Assembly (NCBI RefSeq): GCF_028826105.1
Contig: NZ_JAQGPL010000001.1
Location: 2,010,501 to 2,074,500 of the forward strand
Source: Paenibacillus humicola
GTDB taxonomy: Bacteria > Bacillota > Bacilli > Paenibacillales > Paenibacillaceae
Length of the DNA stretch: 64,000 nucleotides
Direction: 5' to 3'
The translations under genes were made by a program, and so were the position numbers. Each line of letters opens with the position of its first letter. Position 1 is the first letter of the stretch. Under the pieces are notes generated by a model. That model saw nothing but the letters and a program-made list of their open reading frames with translations. It had not been told where the DNA came from and did not search any database. Of the stretch, positions 54,918 through 62,347 are shown one piece after another.

Positions 54918-54950
54918 CTCCCGGTGCATGACGGACCGGGAGTTTATTTG
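54918..54950 (+). terminator. Rho-independent terminator
   Basis: CTCCCGGT (54918-54925) pairs perfectly with ACCGGGAG (54935-54942) around a 9-base loop, followed by TTTATTTG. It ends the preceding gene. Confidence 0.88.
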
Positions 54951-54978
54951 TGTCTTCGGGCTCGTTTCCGCCGGAGGG

Positions 54979-55007
54979 TTTTCATTCCCGGGCAAAAGGA
55001 GTAAAAT
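54979..55007 (+). promoter_or_regulatory. gnd: Sigma-A promoter candidate for gnd
   Basis: TTTTCA (54979-54984) and TAAAAT (55002-55007) are 17 bases apart, giving four and five matches to the sigma-A consensus. They lie 88 bases upstream of the gnd start. Confidence 0.4.
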
Positions 55008-55094
55008 AGAGGTATTGTGTGCGGACAGGCGCCCTACCTGCGCGAAATCGCACGGAAGCAGAACCAATCTACATATAAAGGATGGAAGAATCCG

Positions 55095-56507
55095 ATGTCC
55101 AAACAACAGATCGGTGTTGTCGGGCTGGCCGTCATGGGCAAGAACCTGGCACTCAACATTGAAAGCAGAGGCTTTACCGTATCGGTTTATAACCGGTCGC
55201 GCGAGAAAACGGACGATCTTATAAAGGAAGCGGCGGGCAAAAATCTCGACGGGACGTATTCGATCGAGGAATTCGTCGCTTCCTTGGAATCGCCGCGCAA
55301 AATTTTGATCATGGTTCAGGCCGGCACGGGAACCGACGCGACGATCGATGCGCTCGTTCCGCATCTCGACAAAGGCGATATCATCATCGACGGCGGCAAC
55401 GCGTACTTCAAGGATACGCAGCGCCGCAGCAAGGATCTTGAAGCGAAGGGCATCCGGTTTATCGGCACGGGCGTTTCGGGCGGCGAAGAAGGCGCGCTCA
55501 AAGGACCGTCGATCATGCCGGGCGGCCAGGAATCCGCTTATAGGCTCGTCGAGCCGATTTTGACGGCCATCTCCGCGAACGTCGGCGGCGATCCCTGCTG
55601 CACGTACATCGGTCCGGACGGCGCAGGCCACTATGTCAAAATGGTTCACAACGGCATCGAATACGGCGATATGCAGCTGATCTGCGAAGCTTACGACCTG
55701 CTCAAGCGCGTGCTCGGCGTTGATACGAAGGAGCTGCAGTCGATTTTCTCCGAATGGAACAAAGGAGAGCTCGACAGCTACCTGATCGAAATTACGGCCG
55801 ATATTTTCACCAAATACGATCCGGAGACGGACAAGCCGATGGTCGACGTCATCCTCGACTCGGCCGGCCAGAAGGGCACCGGCAAATGGACAAGCCAAAG
55901 CTCGCTCGACCTGGGCGTTCCGCTTTCGATCATTACGGAATCGGTATTCTCGCGCTTCCTGTCCGCGCTGAAGGAAGAGCGCACCCATGCGAGCAAGCTG
56001 CTGAAGGGACCGCAGAACGCGCCGTATCAAGGCGATAAAGCGGCCTTTATCGAAGCGGTCCGCAAGGCGCTGTTCGCGAGCAAAATTTGCTCGTATGCGC
56101 AGGGCTTCGCGCAGATGCGCGCCGCATCCGAGGAGTTCGGCTGGAACCTGCGCTACGGCGACATCGCGATGATTTTCCGCGGCGGATGCATTATCCGCGC
56201 CCGCTTCCTCCAAAATATCAAGGACGCGTACGACCGCGATTCGAACCTGCCGAACCTGCTGCTCGACTCGTACTTCAAGGACATTGTCGAGTCGTATCAA
56301 GGCGCATGGCGCGAGGTTGTAGCGACGGCCGTCACACAGGGCATCCCGGTGCCGGCGTTCTCGAGCGCGCTCGCTTATTACGACAGCTACCGCACGGAGC
56401 GGCTGCCGGCGAACCTGCTGCAGGCGCAGCGCGATTATTTCGGCGCGCACACGTTCAAGCGGGTGGACAAGGAAGGCACGTTCCACTTCAACTGGCTGAA
56501 TTCCTGA
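55095..56507 (+). CDS. gnd: 6-phosphogluconate dehydrogenase (decarboxylating)
   Basis: A 470-residue enzyme of the oxidative pentose phosphate pathway making ribulose 5-phosphate and NADPH. It has the Rossmann start [21 protein letters not shown], the NADP-type loop [11 protein letters not shown], the catalytic Lys in [20 protein letters not shown] and the signature [25 protein letters not shown] 55095 follows AAAGGATGGAAG. It stands alone. Confidence 0.95.
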   Translation: MSKQQIGVVGLAVMGKNLALNIESRGFTVSVYNRSREKTDDLIKEAAGKNLDGTYSIEEFVASLESPRKILIMVQAGTGTDATIDALVPHLDKGDIIIDGGNAYFKDTQRRSKDLEAKGIRFIGTGVSGGEEGALKGPSIMPGGQESAYRLVEPILTAISANVGGDPCCTYIGPDGAGHYVKMVHNGIEYGDMQLICEAYDLLKRVLGVDTKELQSIFSEWNKGELDSYLIEITADIFTKYDPETDKPMVDVILDSAGQKGTGKWTSQSSLDLGVPLSIITESVFSRFLSALKEERTHASKLLKGPQNAPYQGDKAAFIEAVRKALFASKICSYAQGFAQMRAASEEFGWNLRYGDIAMIFRGGCIIRARFLQNIKDAYDRDSNLPNLLLDSYFKDIVESYQGAWREVVATAVTQGIPVPAFSSALAYYDSYRTERLPANLLQAQRDYFGAHTFKRVDKEGTFHFNWLNS

Positions 56508-56514
56508 GCCGGTT

Positions 56515-56817
56515 TCACCGGGACTCCGATTCGGGCAGCAGGCCGAACAGCGCTTCCGCGAGACAGCGGCGGAGGCGATCCGCTTCGGTGCTGAAGACGC
56601 GGTGCTTGATCAGCAGCATCGACGCTTCGGCAAAGCTTTGAAAGTTCTTGAGTAAACGTGGCTGGGGAAGAGCGAGCAATTCGGGCGCTTCGTCGGCCAC
56701 TTTCTTTTTAATATATTCCAGAATCCAGACGGCATCCTCCAGACACATCGGGTAATCCGGACTCATAATCCGTTCGAGCCGGCCCTGTGTGGGATGCGGC
56801 TCACGGTGCAGAGCCAT
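56515..56817 (-). CDS. Hypothetical protein
   Basis: A 100-residue soluble, helical protein (CLEDAVWILEYIKKKVADEAPELLALP in two parts, LLKNFQSFAEASMLLIKHRV, DRLRRCLAEALFGLL). It converges on gnd with a 7-base gap. ATG 56817 has GGGAG 9 bases upstream; ATG 56826 is too close to it. Codon use is compatible with a real gene, but I do not recognise the family. Confidence 0.5.
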   Translation of the reverse strand: MALHREPHPTQGRLERIMSPDYPMCLEDAVWILEYIKKKVADEAPELLALPQPRLLKNFQSFAEASMLLIKHRVFSTEADRLRRCLAEALFGLLPESESR

Positions 56818-56981
56818 GCGCTTCATCTCCCGTTTACGAGAATGGACTAAAACTTCTTCATATCATCTGTACGGCAAAATCTTGTTTTTTATACCCTGTC
56901 CAGGCGAACGATGGTATGATAATTCAAAACCGCACGCTGCTGTATCTTCAATCGGCATTAAAAGAGGGGACGACTTCTGAT

Positions 56982-57503
56982 ATGACGCTTGCGAAACCCC
57001 ATGTCGTGCTCGTCGGGTTTATGGGCACCGGCAAATCGACCGTCGGCAAGCTGCTGGCGGAACGCATAGGATTCCGGTATATCGATGCGGATGCCGAAAT
57101 CGTCCGGCGCGAGGGCCGGGATATACCGGCGATTTTCTCGGAAAGCGGGGAAGCGGCGTTTCGCGCGGCCGAGACGGGTGCGCTCGAAGCGATTTTCGCG
57201 CGGGACGAGCCGTCCGTCGTTGCGACCGGCGGCGGCGCCGTCCTGCTGCCCCGCAACCGGGAGCTGATGCTGCGGCACGGCTTCGTGGCAGCATTGACAG
57301 CCGACCCCGAACGCATTATTTCGCGGGTGAAGGAGGATGCGTCGCGTCCGCTGCTGCAGGGCGACCTGCGCGAGCGGGTATACCGGCTGCTGGAGGAACG
57401 TAAAACGGCGTACGATTTTGCCCATCTTACAATCGATACGACGCTGCTTGACGCCCTGCAGGTGGCCGAGAAGATTGAACAAAACCTGCATAGGGAACGA
57501 TAA
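56982..57503 (+). CDS. aroK: Shikimate kinase
   Basis: A 173-residue kinase that phosphorylates shikimate at the 3-hydroxyl. It has Walker A (LVGFMGTGKST), the shikimate-binding DADAEIVRREGRDIPAIF and Arg region, and VVATGGGAVLLPRNR. The ATG at 56982 follows GAGGGGA by about 12 bases, a slightly long spacing. Upstream, TATGAT at 56915 could be a -10. It precedes aroA, the next step of the same pathway, by 24 bases. Confidence 0.92.
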   Translation: MTLAKPHVVLVGFMGTGKSTVGKLLAERIGFRYIDADAEIVRREGRDIPAIFSESGEAAFRAAETGALEAIFARDEPSVVATGGGAVLLPRNRELMLRHGFVAALTADPERIISRVKEDASRPLLQGDLRERVYRLLEERKTAYDFAHLTIDTTLLDALQVAEKIEQNLHRER

Positions 57504-57527
57504 CCGCGAAGAGGAGCTGCCACATTC

Positions 57528-58820
57528 ATGGATGTAATCGTAACGCCGACACCGGTGCTGAAGGGCGAAATTCAAGCGCTCTCTTCCAAAAACTACACGA
57601 CTCGTTACCTGCTCGTCGCGGCGCTGGCGGAAGGGACGAGCACGATTCATTATCCCGCTCACAGTGAGGACAGCGACGCGATGCGCCGCTGCATCCGCGA
57701 TCTCGGCGCCGTTATCGAAGAGGACGAGACGAAGATCGTGGTGACCGGCTTCGGACGCTCGCCGAGGGACGTTAAGGAGCTGGACGTCGGCAATGCCGGC
57801 GCCGTGCTCCGCTTCCTGATGGCGGTCGCCGCCCTCTGCCCCGGCGTCACGTTCATCAACCGCTACCCCGACTCGCTCGGTAAACGTCCGCACGACGACC
57901 TGATCGATGCGCTCGGCCAGCTTGGCGTCGAGGTGGACCATAACGAGGGACGGCTGCCGATCACGATTCGCGGCGGACGTCCGAAAGGCGGCAAAATTCG
58001 CGTATCCGGCAGCGTCAGCTCGCAATATTTAAGCGCGCTCCTGTTTCTCACTCCGCTGCTGAACGAGGACAGCGAAATCGAGGTGCTGAACGACCTGAAA
58101 TCGAAGGTGGTCATCGGGCAGACGCTGGAGGTGCTGGAGCAGGCCGGCATCGTGGTGGAAGCGAGCGAGGACCTGATGTTCTATCGCGTTCCCGGCCGTC
58201 AGCGCTATCAGGCGAAAAACTATATCGTGCAGGGCGACTACCCGGGATCGGCCGCCATTTTGGCCGCTGCCGCCGTGACGCAGTCCGACGTAACGGTGCA
58301 TCGTCTCGAAGCGAACAGCCGGCAGGGCGAGCGCGCGATCATCGACGTTCTCCGTACGATGGAAGTGCCGCTGACGCAGGAGAACGGCATCGTCCGCGTA
58401 AAAGGGAACGGCCGGCTCAAGGCGCTGGAGTTCGACGGAGACAAGGCGACGGACGCCGTGCTGGCGATGGTGGCGGCGGCGGTATTTGCCGAAGGCACCT
58501 CGCGTTTCTATGATGTCGAGAATTTGCGTTATAAGGAATGCGACCGGATCACGGATTACTTGAACGAGCTGCGTAAAGCCGGCGCCAATGTCGAGGAGCG
58601 CCAAAGCGAAATTATCGTGCACGGACGTCCCGAGGGCGTCGAGGGCGGCGTCGAAATCAACGCGCATTACGATCACCGGGTCATTATGGCGCTGACGGTC
58701 GTCGGCCTGCGCGCGAAGTCTCCCATTCGAATTCGCGACGCCCACCATGTGGCGAAATCGTACCCGCAGTATTTTGATCATTTGAAGGCGCTGGGCGCGA
58801 ACGTCGAGTGGGCCGATTAA
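57528..58820 (+). CDS. aroA: 3-phosphoshikimate 1-carboxyvinyltransferase (EPSP synthase)
   Basis: A 430-residue EPSP synthase that joins shikimate 3-phosphate and phosphoenolpyruvate. It shows two-domain features such as SSKNYTTRYLLVAAL (Lys21), GNAGAVLRFL (88-97), SSQYLSALL, GDYPGSAAILAA and KECDRITDYL. The loop that reads GNAGTAMRPL in E. coli has Ala in place of Thr97 and Phe in place of Pro101, and the N-terminal loop is also divergent, so it is not of the glyphosate-sensitive class I type. The ATG follows GAGGAGCTGCC. It forms an operon with aroK. Confidence 0.92.
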   Translation: MDVIVTPTPVLKGEIQALSSKNYTTRYLLVAALAEGTSTIHYPAHSEDSDAMRRCIRDLGAVIEEDETKIVVTGFGRSPRDVKELDVGNAGAVLRFLMAVAALCPGVTFINRYPDSLGKRPHDDLIDALGQLGVEVDHNEGRLPITIRGGRPKGGKIRVSGSVSSQYLSALLFLTPLLNEDSEIEVLNDLKSKVVIGQTLEVLEQAGIVVEASEDLMFYRVPGRQRYQAKNYIVQGDYPGSAAILAAAAVTQSDVTVHRLEANSRQGERAIIDVLRTMEVPLTQENGIVRVKGNGRLKALEFDGDKATDAVLAMVAAAVFAEGTSRFYDVENLRYKECDRITDYLNELRKAGANVEERQSEIIVHGRPEGVEGGVEINAHYDHRVIMALTVVGLRAKSPIRIRDAHHVAKSYPQYFDHLKALGANVEWAD

Positions 58821-58844
58821 CAACCGAAAGGAACGGTGACCGCC

Positions 58845-59279
58845 ATGGCATTTGGAAACCCTTCGAGAGAAGAAATCAAGCGGATTTTGGAAGAAACGCA
58901 AACAATAGCCGTCGTCGGCCTGTCCGACAAGCCGGACCGCGCTTCCTACATGGTCGCGGAGGCGATGCAGGCGAAAGGATACCGGATCATCCCGGTCAAC
59001 CCGAACGCGGAGACGATCCTGGGCGAGAAAAGCTATGCGTCGCTGAAAGAGATTCCGGAGAAGGTCGATATCGTCGACGTGTTCCGGCGCAGCGAGCATA
59101 CGCCGGAAGTAGCCGCGGAAGCGTCTGCGATCGGGGCGAAAGTTTTTTGGCTGCAGCTTGGCGTTTATAACGAGGAAGCGGCGGAAATCGCGGCCCGCGG
59201 CGGGCTGAAGGTCGTCATGGACCGCTGCATCAAAGTTGAAGATTCGATCCTGCTGCCGCATGGAAAACCCAAATCCTGA
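58845..59279 (+). CDS. CoA-binding protein (YccU-like)
   Basis: A 144-residue Rossmann-fold protein of the CoA_binding_2 family: QTIAVVGLSDKPDRASYMVAE (nucleotide loop), YRIIPVNPNAETILGEKSY, VDIVDVFRRSEHTPEVA and a C-terminal VVMDRCIKVED with the conserved Asp-Arg-Cys. Function is not established. ATG 58845 is preferred because homologs begin MAF.NPSREEI; GTG 58836 is an alternative. It is 25 bases after aroA. Confidence 0.85.
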   Translation: MAFGNPSREEIKRILEETQTIAVVGLSDKPDRASYMVAEAMQAKGYRIIPVNPNAETILGEKSYASLKEIPEKVDIVDVFRRSEHTPEVAAEASAIGAKVFWLQLGVYNEEAAEIAARGGLKVVMDRCIKVEDSILLPHGKPKS

Positions 59280-59378
59280 CACAAATAAAATACGGTACTC
59301 TTTGCAAAACTAAGGAAGGTTCAAGGACCTGAGCGCCCTTGAATACAGCCAACTTAGCATAATCAAGGAGGACAAACC

Positions 59379-60329
59379 GTGTATCAACAAGGGTTCCAAA
59401 GTCAGCAGCCGATTAACCAGCAGTTCGCGCAGTCGAACCGCTATCAACCGGCCGGTTTCGTTCAGTCCCAATACCAAGGGAGAGCTCAAAGCTTCACGCA
59501 AAGCTCGAACCCGGTCATTTCGCATGCCGGTTTGACGGCTCAGCAGCAAAACTACGGGATGTCTTCTGCCCAAACGTTTACGCAAAACAGCAACCCGGTG
59601 CTTGCGCATGCCGGCATGACGGCACAGCAGCAAAACATCGGCGCGCAAAGCGCATTCGGTCAGCAGTCGTTCAACCAATCGCACAACCCGGTGCTTGCGC
59701 ATGCCGGCCTGACGGCTCAAAGCCAGCAAAATTTCGGCGCATCGATGAACCGCGGCCAATCGTTTACGCAAAGCAGCAACCCGGTGCTTGCGCATGCCGG
59801 AATGACGGCTCAAAACCAGCAAAGCTTCGGCGCGTCGATGAACCGCGGCCAATCGTTCGCGCAAAGCAGCAACCCGGTGCTTGCGCATGCCGGTCTGACG
59901 GCTCAAAATCAGCAAAGCTTCGGCATGTCTTCGATCAACCATGGCCAAACGTTCACGCAAAGCGCCAGCCCAGTTATCTCGCATGCCGGATTGACGGCTC
60001 AGCAGCAAAACTTCGGCGCTCAAATGGGACAGCAGCAAACGTACACCCAGTCGCATAATCCGGTTCTGGCGCATGCCGGTATGACCGCTGGCCAAGGCAT
60101 TTCCTCGCATGCCGGCGCTCAATCCTTTACGCAGCAGTCCCAGCCGGTGATTTCGCATGCCGGCTTCACGGCCGGGCAGGACTTCAGCCAAAATCAGCAC
60201 GCCGGCCAATTCGGCACTGCGCAAGCCGCAACATCGTACAACCCGGTACTGCAAGCGACGAATGCCGCTCAAAACGAAGGTCCGGTGCTTTCGCATCTGG
60301 GCTATTCGTCTCAGCAGCAATTCCGTTAA
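59379..60329 (+). CDS. Q/N/S-rich protein with repeated His-Ala-Gly motif
   Basis: A 316-residue protein of unknown function with no signal peptide, membrane helix or Cys. It consists of about eight units of roughly 31 residues with the motif NPV(L/I)(A/S)HAG(L/M)TAQ; the motif His are at 49, 77, 108, 139, 170, 202, 232 and 260, plus a degenerate last copy at 306. Linkers are rich in Gln, Asn, Ser and Gly with recurrent QSFTQS and NRG. Acidic residues are almost absent. Such a composition suggests a structural or surface/spore-associated assembly. GTG 59379 follows AAGGAGGAC. It has its own terminator. Confidence 0.85.
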   Translation: MYQQGFQSQQPINQQFAQSNRYQPAGFVQSQYQGRAQSFTQSSNPVISHAGLTAQQQNYGMSSAQTFTQNSNPVLAHAGMTAQQQNIGAQSAFGQQSFNQSHNPVLAHAGLTAQSQQNFGASMNRGQSFTQSSNPVLAHAGMTAQNQQSFGASMNRGQSFAQSSNPVLAHAGLTAQNQQSFGMSSINHGQTFTQSASPVISHAGLTAQQQNFGAQMGQQQTYTQSHNPVLAHAGMTAGQGISSHAGAQSFTQQSQPVISHAGFTAGQDFSQNQHAGQFGTAQAATSYNPVLQATNAAQNEGPVLSHLGYSSQQQFR

Positions 60330-60359
60330 TTGCAGCATCGGCAGCAGGGATTACACGAG

Positions 60360-60390
60360 CGGCGGACCGGAAGGTCCGCCGTTTTTATTT
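60360..60390 (+). terminator. Rho-independent terminator after the repeat protein
   Basis: CGGCGGACC (60360-60368) pairs perfectly with GGTCCGCCG (60373-60381) around GGAA, followed by TTTTTATTTT. Confidence 0.92.
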
Positions 60391-60418
60391 TGACAAAGCA
60401 TGCCGCAGCGCGTACCAT
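60390..60418 (+). promoter_or_regulatory. Sigma-A promoter of the PTS genes
   Basis: A perfect -35 TTGACA (60390-60395) and TACCAT (60413-60418) are separated by 17 bases. The start codon of the EIICBA gene is 43 bases downstream. The -35 directly abuts the T run of the preceding terminator. Confidence 0.65.
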
Positions 60419-60460
60419 CAAAAGATAGAGGACATCTGCCAATGCGAAAGGGGGGTGCGG

Positions 60461-62347
60461 ATGAAAATCAATATGATGGGGCACCTGCAGCAGCTCGGGA
60501 GATCGCTCATGCTGCCGACCATCGTGCTGCCCGGCGCCGCGGTCTTTCTCAGCCTGAGCGCGCTGCCCTGGGCCAGCATGGGACTGCCGAGCGTCCAAAC
60601 CCATCTCCATACGGCGGGCATGGCCCTGTTTACCTTCCTGCCTTATTTATTCGCATTCGGCGTCGCCATGGGCATGACGAGCAATGCGGGCGCGGCGGGA
60701 CTGGCCGCGCTGGCCGGCATGTTCATCTATACGGGCATCATTAATGCCAGTCATTACGAGCTGGAACCGACCGTTTTTACCGGCGTCATTATCGGCTTGT
60801 TCGCAAGTATTTTCAATGAGAAGTTTAAATCGATCAAGCTTCCCGAATATATTCAATTTTTCGGCGGGCCGCGGTTTGTGCCGCTGATTGTCAGCCTGTT
60901 CTCCGCCCTGTGGGCCATGATTATGGTCCAGATTGCGCCGGCCCTCCATAACTCGCTTATTGCGCTCGGCGACATCGTATCGTCCGGAGGCGGCTTCGGC
61001 GTCTTTCTGTTCGGTTTCGTGCTGCGCATTCTGGTCGTATTCGGCCTGCATCATCTCGTCAGCCACGTCTTCTGGTTTCAGGTCGGGGGGTACACGCTGC
61101 CGAACGGCCAGGTGGTATTCGGCGATTTGCCGCGATTTTTCGCCGGCGATCCGACCGCAGGCGCTTTTATGGCCGGCCTGTATCCGACGATGATGTTTGC
61201 GCTGCCGGCGATTGCGTTCGCCATCATTGACGAGGCGCGCGAGGATTTAAAGCCGAAAATCCGCAAAACGTTCCTGGTGGCGGCGCTTTCGTCGTTTCTG
61301 ACCGGCGTAACCGAGCCGATCGAGTTCGCTTTTCTGTTCGTTGCGCCGTATTTGTTTATCGTCCATGCGCTGCTGTCCGGCCTCATGATGTGGTTCACCT
61401 ACGAGCTCGGCATCCGGGACGGCTTCTCGTTCTCGGCCGGGGCGCTCGATTTTCTCGTCAACGAGCATCTGGCGACGAAAGGCTGGCTGCTCATCCCGAT
61501 CGGCATCGTGTTCGGCCTGATCTATTACGTGCTCTTCCGGTGGGCGATCCGCAGATTCCAAATTCCGACGCCGGGCCGCGAGGAAGGCTCCCAGCTCGAC
61601 GAATGGGCCGGCGACATTCCGTACCGGGCGCCGCTTATTTTGGAGGCGATCGGCGGTAAGGAGAACATCGTCCAAATGGAAGCGTGTATTACGAGACTGA
61701 GGCTGAAGGTGAGCAACGAGCGGCTGATCGACATCGACTCGCTGAAAGCGCTCGGGGCGGCGGGCGTCATCCGGCTAGGCGGGGGCAACGTGCAGATCGT
61801 GTTCGGCACTTATTCCGAGCTGATCCGCGAGGAGATGGACAAGGCGATCCGCCGCGACCAGTCGCGCGTCCTGTTCAACGCGCCGGTACAGGGGCGGATG
61901 ATGCCGCTGACCGAGGTGCCGGACCCGATCTTCGCCGGCAAGCTGGTCGGCGACGGCGTCGCGTTCATGCCGGAGCGGGGCGAGCTGGTGGCGCCGGTCG
62001 GCGGCAAAGTGATTCACGTTTACCCGTCGATGCACGCGGTCGGCATCCGCACGCCGGAAGGGCTTGACGTGCTGCTGCACATCGGCATCGATACCTCGCA
62101 GCTGAAGGGGAAGGGCTTCAAGGCGCTCGTGAAGGAAGGCGATGCGGTCGTCCCCGGGCAGCTGCTGATCACCTTCGACTTAAACACGGTGCGCAAAGGC
62201 GGCAAATCGCTTGCGACGCCGATGGTCATTACGAATTCGGAGCGGGTCAGCTCCTGGAGCTTTGCGCCGTTTAAAACGGTCAAGCGCGGGCAGGCTTCGG
62301 TCATGTCGGTCGTGCTGAAAGAGAGAAGCGGAGGGGAGAAACCGTGA
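60461..62347 (+). CDS. PTS EIICBA permease, glucose/N-acetylglucosamine family
   Basis: A 628-residue sugar permease. EIIC (residues 1-370) has about ten helices with RSLMLPTIVLPGAAVFLSL, FGLHHLVSHVFWFQVGG, FFAGDPTAGAFMAG and the GITEPIEF-like GVTEPIEFAFLF. EIIB has the phospho-Cys409 in MEACITRLRL; EIIA has the phospho-His540 in VLLHIGIDTSQLKGKGF. It takes up and phosphorylates glucose or N-acetylglucosamine; the sequence does not decide which. ATG 60461 follows AAAGGGGGG. Its stop overlaps ptsI. Confidence 0.9.
   Translation: MKINMMGHLQQLGRSLMLPTIVLPGAAVFLSLSALPWASMGLPSVQTHLHTAGMALFTFLPYLFAFGVAMGMTSNAGAAGLAALAGMFIYTGIINASHYELEPTVFTGVIIGLFASIFNEKFKSIKLPEYIQFFGGPRFVPLIVSLFSALWAMIMVQIAPALHNSLIALGDIVSSGGGFGVFLFGFVLRILVVFGLHHLVSHVFWFQVGGYTLPNGQVVFGDLPRFFAGDPTAGAFMAGLYPTMMFALPAIAFAIIDEAREDLKPKIRKTFLVAALSSFLTGVTEPIEFAFLFVAPYLFIVHALLSGLMMWFTYELGIRDGFSFSAGALDFLVNEHLATKGWLLIPIGIVFGLIYYVLFRWAIRRFQIPTPGREEGSQLDEWAGDIPYRAPLILEAIGGKENIVQMEACITRLRLKVSNERLIDIDSLKALGAAGVIRLGGGNVQIVFGTYSELIREEMDKAIRRDQSRVLFNAPVQGRMMPLTEVPDPIFAGKLVGDGVAFMPERGELVAPVGGKVIHVYPSMHAVGIRTPEGLDVLLHIGIDTSQLKGKGFKALVKEGDAVVPGQLLITFDLNTVRKGGKSLATPMVITNSERVSSWSFAPFKTVKRGQASVMSVVLKERSGGEKP

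Noticed and set aside
59379..60329. Collagen-like or elastin-like protein
   Set aside because: There are no Gly-X-Y triplets and no VPGXG repeats; the unit is about 31 residues with a HAG core.
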